A stretch of 50,850 bases of DNA from Clostridia bacterium (lineage in GTDB: Bacteria; Bacillota_A; Clostridia; Christensenellales; Aristaeellaceae), in NCBI GenBank assembly GCA_017430945.1, contig JAFRMB010000145.1:1-50850 (forward strand), read 5' to 3'. The notes under the pieces are model-generated. The model was given only the letters and a program-made list of their open reading frames with translations. It ran no database searches and was not told the origin of the DNA. Below, in pieces: positions 43,464 to 50,472 of this stretch (positions are counted from its first letter, which is position 1; every line of letters begins with the position of its first letter). The translations under genes were made by a program, and so were the position numbers.

Positions 43464-45098
43464 TCAGATCACCGGATCGCCGAGGTCTTCCTCTGTGTCT
43501 TCTTCGTCGCCGAGGCCGTCATCCGCCCCGCCGGCCGTGTCCTGTTCGGCCGCGTCCTCGCCGGCGTAATCCTGGTCGTCGGTCGCGGGCTCCGGCGTGG
43601 CCACCGGTTCGGGCGTGCTCTGCGCGTATTCGGTGCGCGGCGCGTCGTCCGCATACAGCGCGGCCTGGGTAGCGGCGTCCGCGATGCCGGTGACTTCAAG
43701 TCCGGCGGCGGACTGGAACAGCTTCACGGCGGTCTGGGTCTTGTTGCCGAAATCGCCGTCGCGGTCGGACAGCAGGAAGCCCAGCATATACAGCCGATTC
43801 TGCATGTCCAGCACTTCGTCGCTCTTGTCGCCCTTCTGCAGGGTGTTGTAATTCGTCGCCTCGGGCGTCGGAGACGGTGTGGGCTCTGCCGCCACGCTCA
43901 CCTGCTCGCCGTTCAGGATGGCCGTGAGTTCGGCCGCGGTCGTGGCGCTCTCCAGCTGCTCGATCGAGCTGTTGACGATCCCCCACCGGACGGCCGACTC
44001 CGTCGCGCCGTCTGCCGCGCCGCTCGTGGCCGCCTGCGCGTCCATATAGATGGCGTTGCCGATGTTGGACTGTATGGTCTGCAGCGTGGATACGAACAGC
44101 GAATCGTTCACGGCCTGCTCCTCCGGGAGCAGCGCGTCGATGGCCGCAGAATCCTCAGACGCGCGCTGCGCGAAGGCTATGGCGCCGTCCCGTGCGAACA
44201 TGCTCGCCATCTCGTTGATGTAGTTCTGCTCCACATGCGACTTCACCAATGCGATGCCGTCCTCGTACAGGGACTCGCTGACGCCCTCGATCTTTGCGGA
44301 GGACTGGCTGCCGCGGATGTGCCGGAACCACATGACGCCGCCCACGATCAGTGCGGCGGCCAGCACCATGATCAGCGCCACCTTCAGGATATCCTTCAGG
44401 CCGAGCGTGCGTCCGTAGCGCATCTCTTCGAAGGTCTCGTCGTCGATGTCGTCGAACACCTCGCTCTGCTCGCTGTCCGGACCTGCGGCCTGTATATCGT
44501 CGTAGACGGGCTGATCCGCCGGGGTGGCGTATTCGCCCTCGGCGGCGGCCTCTTCATAGTTGCGGCGCCTGCGGGCGGACCTGCGGCTCTGGTTGGCCTC
44601 CAGCTTTTGTATGTAGTCGTTCACACCGGCGCTGATGCCGGCGCGCCCCATGGATTCGATGGGCCGGGTGTGCAGATCGGAAGTGTCCACATCCTCCATC
44701 TTCAGCTCTTCATCCACGGCATTGAGCGTATCCATGACCTCGTTGGGCAGGTTTTCTTTGGCGACCGTCTCCGCCGGTGCCGGCTGCTCTTCTTCGCCGT
44801 TCACCTGCGCGCGCATGTCGCGGCGGATCTCCTCCGGTGCGGAAGCGCCTTCATAGACCGGGCGATAGGTCGTTCGGGAATCCACGGCGCCCGCCTGCTG
44901 CTTTTCCTCGGGGATCGTGGTGTAGGTGGTCCGGGTGTAGGCTGCCGCAGCCTGCTTGACGGGCGAGTCCGGCAGTATCCTGGGCTGTGCCGAGGTATAG
45001 GGCGTGCCCTCAAAGCGGCTCTCTCCTACGGGATTGCCGCAATGCGGACACTGCTGATCCGTCATCATCAGGGTCTTGCCGCATTTGGAGCAAAACAT
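43464..45098 (-). CDS. Membrane protein with N-terminal zinc ribbon and extracellular peptidoglycan-binding repeat
   Basis: 544 residues from ATG 45098 (GGAGG seven bases upstream). Residues 1-21 are a zinc ribbon (Cys3, Cys6, Cys17, Cys20). Residues about 25-235 are low-complexity, acidic and probably disordered. One transmembrane helix about 238-257 (ALIMVLAAALIVGGVMWF). Outside: a helical domain about 270-415, a Pro/Thr linker, one PG_binding_1-like repeat about 430-495 (DEVLDMQNRLYMLGFLLSDR, LFQSAAGLEVTGIADAATQ) and an acidic tail. It would thus link a cytoplasmic zinc-binding head to the wall. The repeat resembles those of the L,D-transpeptidases at 3.7-7.1 kb. A palindrome overlaps its probable promoter. 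Function unknown; a sensor or scaffold is a guess. Confidence 0.82.
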   Translation of the reverse strand: MFCSKCGKTLMMTDQQCPHCGNPVGESRFEGTPYTSAQPRILPDSPVKQAAAAYTRTTYTTIPEEKQQAGAVDSRTTYRPVYEGASAPEEIRRDMRAQVNGEEEQPAPAETVAKENLPNEVMDTLNAVDEELKMEDVDTSDLHTRPIESMGRAGISAGVNDYIQKLEANQSRRSARRRRNYEEAAAEGEYATPADQPVYDDIQAAGPDSEQSEVFDDIDDETFEEMRYGRTLGLKDILKVALIMVLAAALIVGGVMWFRHIRGSQSSAKIEGVSESLYEDGIALVKSHVEQNYINEMASMFARDGAIAFAQRASEDSAAIDALLPEEQAVNDSLFVSTLQTIQSNIGNAIYMDAQAATSGAADGATESAVRWGIVNSSIEQLESATTAAELTAILNGEQVSVAAEPTPSPTPEATNYNTLQKGDKSDEVLDMQNRLYMLGFLLSDRDGDFGNKTQTAVKLFQSAAGLEVTGIADAATQAALYADDAPRTEYAQSTPEPVATPEPATDDQDYAGEDAAEQDTAGGADDGLGDEEDTEEDLGDPVI

Positions 45099-45188
45099 AG
45101 CTTGGCCTCCGTTCATTGATTGATTCACTGATCGTCTGCGCGCATCGAAAACAGCGCATCGACGGGATGCTGCGATTATGGCACAGTA

Positions 45189-45225
45189 ATGGAACCATAC
45201 TATCTTAATGATAGAATGGTTCCAT
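45189..45225. promoter_or_regulatory. Large palindrome upstream of the zinc-ribbon protein gene
   Basis: ATGGAACCAT-A-CTATC-TTAAT-GATAG-A-ATGGTTCCAT, symmetric apart from one A:A position per arm. On the minus strand it overlaps a possible promoter, TTGATT (45237-45232) with TATCAT 17 bases on. Its size and AT-rich centre suggest an operator for a dimeric or tetrameric repressor; alternatively a stem in the leader RNA. Confidence 0.6.
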
Positions 45226-45331
45226 CTGCAAATCAAGGTTATAAATATGACTTTACTTGGAAGTTTTTCGCGTCACCGTCACAATCGCCCGTCAGGCAGC
45301 GGTTTCGACGCGGGAAAACGTCATCGAATTG

Positions 45332-45931
45332 TCAGTCTGTCCACACCGGCGGGTTGCAGTCCGGGCAGGGGCTCAGCGCCTCCATCATGGCCTCCTGTAC
45401 CGTCAGCGCGCGGCCGTTGGACTGTGTGCCGCACACCATCTGCGCATGGTAGCGCACCGCATGATTATACACCGCATACACGATGGTATTCAGGATCTTC
45501 TCGCGGTCCACGGTCTGCTTCTCCAGCTTTTCAGCCTCGGTCATCAGATCCGTCTCGTCGCCGCCCTGCGCTTTGACCTCCTCGAGCCGCCTGGCGTAGA
45601 TCAGCTCCTCGATGTTGTACAGTGCGCTCAGGTTCTCCTCCTCAGGGGCTGCGGTGACGCTCACGGGGGCCGCCGGCAGCGGCATTTGCGTGGACAACTG
45701 TGCGCGCGGGGTGATCAGCACGGCGATGGCCATCATCTCAAGCGTGGCCAGCGTGGTCAGCAGCATGCGGCCGCGGGTGCGGAACACGCCGTTTCGCCAC
45801 ATGAACAGAAGCCCCAAAGGGGGCAGCAGCACCAGGAGCAGTATGGAAACGAGGCCCCGAAGCGACAGGGGGCGCTGTTTGCTCGGTCGCTGAAGATTTG
45901 AAGTTGAAGAAGCCGCATTCTGGGTGTTCAC
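45332..45931 (-). CDS. Small membrane protein of unknown function with C-terminal CPDC motif
   Basis: 199 residues from GTG 45931, nine bases after GGGAGG. Two transmembrane helices: about 25-45 (LRGLVSILLLVLLPPLGLLFMW) and about 55-75 (MLLTTLATLEMMAIAVLI). Then an extracellular or cytoplasmic helical domain with EELIYARRLEEVKAQGGDE, ILNTIVYAVYNHAVRYHAQM, and a C-terminal CPDCNPPVWTD whose two cysteines, with an earlier CGTQSNGR, could bind metal or form a disulfide. Three codons (ATG GCG TGA) overlap its start in another frame. No family recognised. It has its own strong promoter. Confidence 0.7.
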   Translation of the reverse strand: MNTQNAASSTSNLQRPSKQRPLSLRGLVSILLLVLLPPLGLLFMWRNGVFRTRGRMLLTTLATLEMMAIAVLITPRAQLSTQMPLPAAPVSVTAAPEEENLSALYNIEELIYARRLEEVKAQGGDETDLMTEAEKLEKQTVDREKILNTIVYAVYNHAVRYHAQMVCGTQSNGRALTVQEAMMEALSPCPDCNPPVWTD

Positions 45932-45995
45932 GCCATGTCACCTCCCGAGAGCGCACATCGGCGGATCTCATGTATTTCAATATTATTGCAAATGT

Positions 45996-46024
45996 ATTAT
46001 ATAGCCTCTGCCCGGCGCTGTCAA
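45996..46024 (-). promoter_or_regulatory. Consensus promoter of the small membrane protein gene
   Basis: Perfect TTGACA (46024-46019), 17-base spacer, perfect TATAAT (46001-45996) on the minus strand. Confidence 0.85.
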
Positions 46025-46069
46025 GCCGCGCCGGATCATGATTTGCAAACTGTTCACATCTCCGAATGC

Positions 46070-46098
46070 TTGCTCATTTTACGCATGTCCGCTATAAT
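46070..46098 (+). promoter_or_regulatory. Promoter of the esterase-VanX pair
   Basis: TTGCTC (46070-46075), 17-base spacer, TATAAT (46093-46098), 34 bases before the esterase ATG. Confidence 0.75.
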
Positions 46099-46131
46099 CG
46101 TGAAAAGCCATCAAAAAAGGAAGCGATCGAC

Positions 46132-47127
46132 ATGAAGCGAAAACTGCTGCGCGTCCTTCTGATCCTCGTCTGCGCCGCGCTGGTGCTCACGGGCGCCGCC
46201 GCAGGGTTGTCCCGCGCGGTGTGGGGCCGCTCCCTTCTCGCCAGCGTATATGAGCGCATCCTCTTCCGACGCTTCGCGAACGACCGGACTGCCGAAGAGG
46301 AGGTCGCGCGCCTGGAAGCCTTGCGCAAAGACGGAGAGCGCACCTACGTCCTGCCCCAGAAGACGCCGTTCGATGTCGCGATCGGGCAGCAGCAGATCGG
46401 AGGGACCGACTGCTTTGTCATGAACAGCAGGCCGGACGCCGCCCTCACCGTGTTTTACCTGCACGGCGGCGCATTCATCAACAACTTCAATGCATACCAC
46501 TGGCGGCTCCTGAACCGACTGGCCAGGGACGCGGATTGTGAGATCATAGCTCCGGTCTATCACGTATCCCCCTTCGGCAACTGCGAACGGGCTTACCCAG
46601 AGATGACGGCAGTCTACGAGGCGTGTGTCTCCGCGCGCCCCGGCAGGCCCTTCGCGCTCATGGGCGACAGCGCCGGCGGCGGGCTGGCGCTGGGGCTCGC
46701 CCAGCACTTCGTTTCCTCCGGCGTGCCGCTGCCCGCCCGGCTCATACTGTTTTCCCCCTGGGTCGACCTCTCCATGGACAACCCGGACATCGCGAAATAC
46801 CTGAGCGTGGAACCCGTGCTGCATTTCGATCTCGTCAAGGTACACGGACGGTATTGGGCCGACGGGCTGGATCTGCACGATCCCCGCGTGAGCCCGCTGT
46901 TCGGAGAGATGAAGGGCCTGCCGCCGGTGACGCTGTACACCGGCACGCGCGAGCTCCTCTACCCCGACCTGCTGCTGCTGAATGACGCCCTGACGACCGC
47001 GGGCGTACCGGTGGACCTCCACGTCGGCAAAGGGCTGAATCACGAATACCCGCTGATGCCGATCCCGGAAGGCCGGCGCGCCGTCCGCGACACGGCGGCG
47101 CTGCTCAGGGCCCTGAAGAAAGCGTGA
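46132..47127 (+). CDS. Alpha/beta hydrolase (esterase, HSL-like) with N-terminal anchor
   Basis: 331 residues from ATG 46132 (AAGGAAG eight bases upstream). N-terminal helix about 6-28 (LRVLLILVCAALVLTGAAAG) acting as signal or membrane anchor. Oxyanion-hole motif YLHGGAF (about 110-115), nucleophile Ser180 in MGDSAGGG, catalytic His in GLNHEYPL near 305, and an Asp upstream in RELLYPDLLLLND. This is the hormone-sensitive-lipase type of carboxylesterase; relatives deacetylate carbohydrates or small esters. The next gene, a D-alanyl-D-alanine dipeptidase, starts four bases after its stop, so the two are an operon, perhaps both acting on cell-wall material. Confidence 0.88.
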   Translation: MKRKLLRVLLILVCAALVLTGAAAGLSRAVWGRSLLASVYERILFRRFANDRTAEEEVARLEALRKDGERTYVLPQKTPFDVAIGQQQIGGTDCFVMNSRPDAALTVFYLHGGAFINNFNAYHWRLLNRLARDADCEIIAPVYHVSPFGNCERAYPEMTAVYEACVSARPGRPFALMGDSAGGGLALGLAQHFVSSGVPLPARLILFSPWVDLSMDNPDIAKYLSVEPVLHFDLVKVHGRYWADGLDLHDPRVSPLFGEMKGLPPVTLYTGTRELLYPDLLLLNDALTTAGVPVDLHVGKGLNHEYPLMPIPEGRRAVRDTAALLRALKKA

Positions 47128-47131
47128 CAAC

Positions 47132-47839
47132 ATGCATGATCCATCTGACGTGATCGACATCCACGATCCCTCCGGCTTCGTCCGGCTCTCGGACCACATC
47201 CCGGACGCCATCCAGGAAATGCGCTACGCCACGGCCTTCAACTTCGTCGGCACCGTCATCGACGGCTATGCGCTGCCCGTGGCGCTCATGACCCGCCAAG
47301 CCGCAGAGGCCCTGCGGGACGCGGCTGCCGCATTCCGGCGCCGGGGCCTCCTCATCAAGGTGTTCGACGCTTACCGGCCCCAGCGCGCCACAGACCATTT
47401 CCTGCGCTGGCTGAGGGATCCCGAAGATACGCGCATGAAGGCCTGGTTCTATCCCGAGCTCGACAAATCCACGCTGATCGACAACGACTACATCGGCCCG
47501 CGCTCCGGCCACAGCCGCGGCTCCACCGTCGATCTGACGCTGGTCGACATGGCCACCGGGCGGGAGCTGGACATGGGCGGGCCCTTCGACTATTTCGGCG
47601 ACCGCTCGCACGCGGACTATGCGGGCGATCTGACGCCCGCGCAGCGCGACGCCCGCGCGTATCTCCGCGACGCCATGGTCTCGCGCGGCTTCCTGCCTCT
47701 GGGCTCCGAGTGGTGGCACTTCCGGCTGGCAGACGAGCCTTATCCCCACACCTGTTTCGACTTTCCCATCGACATAGACACGCTGCAGCGTCTCGCGCCC
47801 CGCCCGTCGCGTCCACAGGACCCAAAAATCCGGGATTGA
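47132..47839 (+). CDS. D-alanyl-D-alanine dipeptidase, VanX-like (peptidase M15D)
   Basis: Zinc peptidase of 235 residues that would cleave D-Ala-D-Ala. Zinc ligands His127 and Asp134 in SGHSRGSTVDLTL and His196 in SEWWHF, catalytic Glu193, and the substrate-binding arginine in FDAYRPQRA (Arg82) are all present. No signal peptide is apparent, so it is probably cytoplasmic like VanX. There are no vanA, vanH, vanR or vanS homologues around it, so this is more likely a housekeeping dipeptide-recycling enzyme than a resistance gene. Coupled to the esterase gene upstream. Confidence 0.92.
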   Translation: MHDPSDVIDIHDPSGFVRLSDHIPDAIQEMRYATAFNFVGTVIDGYALPVALMTRQAAEALRDAAAAFRRRGLLIKVFDAYRPQRATDHFLRWLRDPEDTRMKAWFYPELDKSTLIDNDYIGPRSGHSRGSTVDLTLVDMATGRELDMGGPFDYFGDRSHADYAGDLTPAQRDARAYLRDAMVSRGFLPLGSEWWHFRLADEPYPHTCFDFPIDIDTLQRLAPRPSRPQDPKIRD

Positions 47840-47864
47840 CGGACGGATATATATCCATTATAAT
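47836..47864 (+). promoter_or_regulatory. Promoter of the DegV gene
   Basis: TTGACG (47836-47841), 17-base spacer, TATAAT (47859-47864); the -35 overlaps the VanX stop codon. Confidence 0.82.
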
Positions 47865-47954
47865 GTGTTATAGGGAGTATTGTGCGTGCACCGGATCCGG
47901 TGCTGCTCACAATTTCCCGACGCGATCTCTGCACTGGACCATGGGGGTAATCGA

Positions 47955-48797
47955 ATGAAGATCAAAATATACGCAGACAGCACCTGTGACCTGAACGCCG
48001 ATTACATCGCACGACACGGCATCACGATCCTTCCGCTGCAGGTCAACCTGAATGGCAGAGATTACGTGGACGGCGTCGACATCAAGCCCGACGACATCTT
48101 TCGCGCCGTGGCCGCGGGCAGCGATCTCCCGAAGACCTCTGCGATCAACATGGAGACCTTCCGCCGCGCCTTCAGAGACGGCCTGAAGGACTGCGACGCG
48201 ATCCTCTACTTCGCCATCAGCTCCGAATTCTCATCGTGTTACGCCAACGCCGTCCAGGCTGCCGGCGATCTGCCGGTATACTGCATCGATTCCCGCAACC
48301 TCTCCACGGGCATCGGGCTTCTGATATGCGAAGCGGTGGACATGCTCGAGGCCGGCTGCGACGACCCCAAAGCCGTGGTCGACCATGTGACGTCGCTCAC
48401 CGGGAAGGTGGACGCTTCCTTCGTCATCGACCGGCTGGACTACCTGCATAATGGCGGGCGCTGCTCCACCGTCGCCATGCTCGGCGCGAACGTGCTGAAA
48501 CTCAAGCCCTGCATCGAGGTCGTGGACGGCAAAATGGTCGTCGGCCGCAAATACCGCGGTCAGTTCACCCGCTGCCTCAAGCAGTACGTGGATGACCGCA
48601 TGCACGATCTGGATACCGTCCGGCCCAAGCGCATATTCCTCACCCACACGGCCGTGGAGCCGCAGGTGGTCCAGGCGCTGGCCGATCAGCTGCGGGGATA
48701 CGACTACTTCGGCGAGATCATCGAGTCGTGCGCCGGCAGCACCATCTCCAGCCACTGCGGCGAAAGCACGCTGGGCATACTGTACATCCGGAAGTGA
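47955..48797 (+). CDS. DegV-family fatty-acid-binding protein
   Basis: 280 residues, typical DegV length, from ATG 47955 with GGGGG seven bases upstream. Marks: IYADSTCDLNADYIARHGIT at the N-terminus, VDGVDIKPDDIF, LPKTSAINMETF (about 60-71), FVIDRLDYLHNGGRCS (about 158-173), LKLKPCIEVVDGKMV, and SHCGESTLGILYIRK at the C-terminus. DegV proteins bind one fatty-acid chain; in Firmicutes several serve as FakB acyl carriers for the FakA kinase, feeding fatty acids into phospholipid synthesis. No fakA is in the window, so the specific partner is not shown. Confidence 0.93.
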   Translation: MKIKIYADSTCDLNADYIARHGITILPLQVNLNGRDYVDGVDIKPDDIFRAVAAGSDLPKTSAINMETFRRAFRDGLKDCDAILYFAISSEFSSCYANAVQAAGDLPVYCIDSRNLSTGIGLLICEAVDMLEAGCDDPKAVVDHVTSLTGKVDASFVIDRLDYLHNGGRCSTVAMLGANVLKLKPCIEVVDGKMVVGRKYRGQFTRCLKQYVDDRMHDLDTVRPKRIFLTHTAVEPQVVQALADQLRGYDYFGEIIESCAGSTISSHCGESTLGILYIRK

Positions 48798-48828
48798 CAT
48801 GTCGCCTTCCGGAACAGACGTATCCGCA

Positions 48829-48857
48829 CGAATGCAGGGGCACGGCCCCTGCATTCG
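48829..48857. terminator. Perfect hairpin after the DegV gene
   Basis: CGAATGCAGGGGC / GCCCCTGCATTCG around a three-base loop, followed by CCCTTTCATC. It resembles the AGGGGC-type palindromes found elsewhere in the window and probably ends the DegV transcript. Confidence 0.6.
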
Positions 48858-48925
48858 CCCTTTCATCGGCCCCCCATCCTCTTTTGCCCGATGGCCCGCG
48901 CGCCTCTCATTCAACGCCGCCCACC

Positions 48926-48954
48926 TTGAAAACTTCACATGGCTGTGATAAACT
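48926..48954 (+). promoter_or_regulatory. Promoter of thrH
   Basis: TTGAAA (48926-48931), 17-base spacer, TAAACT (48949-48954). Confidence 0.6.
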
Positions 48955-48987
48955 GTCATCATCCACAAATGAAAGCGGGGCTTTTCC

Positions 48988-49596
48988 ATGAGCGATCTGA
49001 ACATCGTATGTCTGGATCTGGAGGGCGTGCTGGTGCCCGAGATCTGGATCGCATTTTCCGAGGCCAGCGGTATTCCCGAGCTGCGCCGCACCACCCGCGA
49101 TGAGCCGGACTACGACAAACTGATGAAGTGGCGGCTGGGCATCCTGCGCGAGCGCGGACTGGGCCTTCGGGATATCCAGGCCACCATCGCCACGATCGAT
49201 CCGCTGCCCGGCGCCCGGGAATTCCTGGACGCGCTGCGCGAGACCACCCAGGCGATCATACTGTCGGACACGTTCACGCAGTTCGCCCGTCCCCTGATGG
49301 AGAAGCTCGGCTGGCCGACGCTTTTGTGCAACGCGCTGGAGGTGGCCCCGGACGGCATGATCGCGGACTATAAGATCCGCATCGCGCAGTCCAAGCTGTC
49401 CACGGTCAAGGCGCTCCAGTCCGTGGGCTTCGACACCATCGCCTGCGGCGATAGCTACAACGACCTCGGCATGATCCGCGCCAGCAAGGCCGGCTTCCTG
49501 TTCCGCTCCACCGAGCAGATCAAGAAGGACAACCCGGACCTGCCGGCCTTCGAGGAATTCGACGACCTGCTCGGCGCCATCAAGGGCGCGCTGTGA
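48988..49596 (+). CDS. thrH: ThrH: phosphoserine phosphatase / homoserine phosphotransferase
   Basis: HAD enzyme of 202 residues closely similar to the remembered Pseudomonas ThrH: CLDLEGVLVPEIWIAF at the start (Asp10 nucleophile), TTRDEPDYDKLM, LRDIQATIATIDPLPGA, AIILSDTF (motif II), PLMEKLGWPTLLCNALEV, and CGDSYNDLGMI (motif IV). ThrH dephosphorylates phosphoserine and can move the phosphate to homoserine, joining serine and threonine synthesis. AAGCGGGG precedes the ATG. It is a single-gene unit with its own promoter and terminator. Confidence 0.94.
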   Translation: MSDLNIVCLDLEGVLVPEIWIAFSEASGIPELRRTTRDEPDYDKLMKWRLGILRERGLGLRDIQATIATIDPLPGAREFLDALRETTQAIILSDTFTQFARPLMEKLGWPTLLCNALEVAPDGMIADYKIRIAQSKLSTVKALQSVGFDTIACGDSYNDLGMIRASKAGFLFRSTEQIKKDNPDLPAFEEFDDLLGAIKGAL

Positions 49597-49627
49597 ATGC
49601 TGCCAGGTAATGACCATCTTTCCGACC

Positions 49628-49656
49628 ATCCGCCTTCGGGCGGATCTTTCTTTTTC
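49628..49656 (+). terminator. Terminator of thrH
   Basis: ATCCGCC-TTCG-GGCGGAT hairpin followed by CTTTCTTTTT. Confidence 0.92.
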
Positions 49657-49983
49657 AGGACGCCGCGCCTGACAAATGCCCTGTCGGCCTGCGCTTCGCT
49701 GTCAGAGGATCTGACCATGGGCTGATCCGACGAAGCGGCAGGGCGGAATGCGCCCGCGGCCGCCAAAGCGATACCCCAAAACCGCGATGTTCCTGTCGGA
49801 CATCTCAGACAACGCCCGCCGCCCGTTGTGGTAGAATATGCCCACTGGCCGCCGGGAGATCGGATCCGCTGCCTTCCATTGGCTCGGCGGGGCCGTCAGC
49901 ATCGGATCTCCGAAGACCGGTCCGACCGGTATCCCGCATTGCGAAGCGACCGTACGACGACACCTATCGTGAGGAGGAAAAGG
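49657..49983. other. Intergenic stretch without a recognised gene
   Basis: About 330 bases. A TAGAAT at 49832-49837 could be the -10 of the next gene, without a clear -35. A minus-strand open frame crosses it but has unlikely composition and continues antisense through the next gene. Nothing else recognised. Confidence 0.5.
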
Positions 49984-50442
49984 ATGAACAAGCTTATGAC
50001 CGCGCTGTGCACGCTGCTGTGCCTCGCATTGATCACGGCAGCCATGCCCGCACAGGCCGACAGCCTGAGCGACGCTGCCGACCTGATCGGCGCCTACGCC
50101 AACCTGCTGGGCGCGCTGGACCTCGATGAGGATGAGCCGGATGTTCCGGACGAAACGTCCAAAAGCTTCACCGGCCCCGAGGTCACGGTCAAGGTCGGCA
50201 AAAAGAAGGTGAAGGTCCACAAGACCTTCAAACAGGCGATGGACGAATACGAGGCCTTCTTCGATCGCTACATCGAATTCATGAAAGATCCCGACTTGCT
50301 TCGCTACGCCGAGTTCATGGCGGAGTACGCGGAAACATTGGAAGGCCTGGAGGAGCTGAGCGACTATGACCTGACGAGCGCTGAGTTGGCCTATTATCTC
50401 GAGGTGTACGCCCGCATCATGGACCGCCTGTCAGAGGTTTGA
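49984..50442 (+). CDS. Small secreted protein of unknown function
   Basis: 152 residues from ATG 49984 with GAGGAGG six bases upstream; the frame is open before it but lacks a start signal. Signal peptide about 1-25 (MNKLMTALCTLLCLALITAA then MPAQA). A short acidic stretch (LDEDEPDVPDETS), a basic strand (VTVKVGKKKVKVHKTF) and then a long helical region with many aromatic and acidic residues (DEYEAFFDRYIEFMKDPDLL, AEYAETLEGLEELSDYDL, AYYLEVYARIMDRLSEV). The helical part resembles short secreted proteins common in Clostridia, but no named family is assigned. Confidence 0.75.
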   Translation: MNKLMTALCTLLCLALITAAMPAQADSLSDAADLIGAYANLLGALDLDEDEPDVPDETSKSFTGPEVTVKVGKKKVKVHKTFKQAMDEYEAFFDRYIEFMKDPDLLRYAEFMAEYAETLEGLEELSDYDLTSAELAYYLEVYARIMDRLSEV

Positions 50443-50472
50443 AAAGGCGCGGCACGGACCGTTCCGGCGTCC

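Noticed and set aside
42573..45119. 848-codon plus-strand open frame
   Set aside because: The largest open frame in the window, but antisense to the HAD and zinc-ribbon genes, spanning their intergenic terminator, and without any domain.
47132..47839. Vancomycin-resistance operon
   Set aside because: Only a VanX-like enzyme is present; no VanA/VanH/VanR/VanS-type genes are adjacent.
49702..50220. 172-codon minus-strand open frame
   Set aside because: It runs antisense through the small secreted protein gene, which has a strong ribosome site and signal peptide; no motif was recognised.
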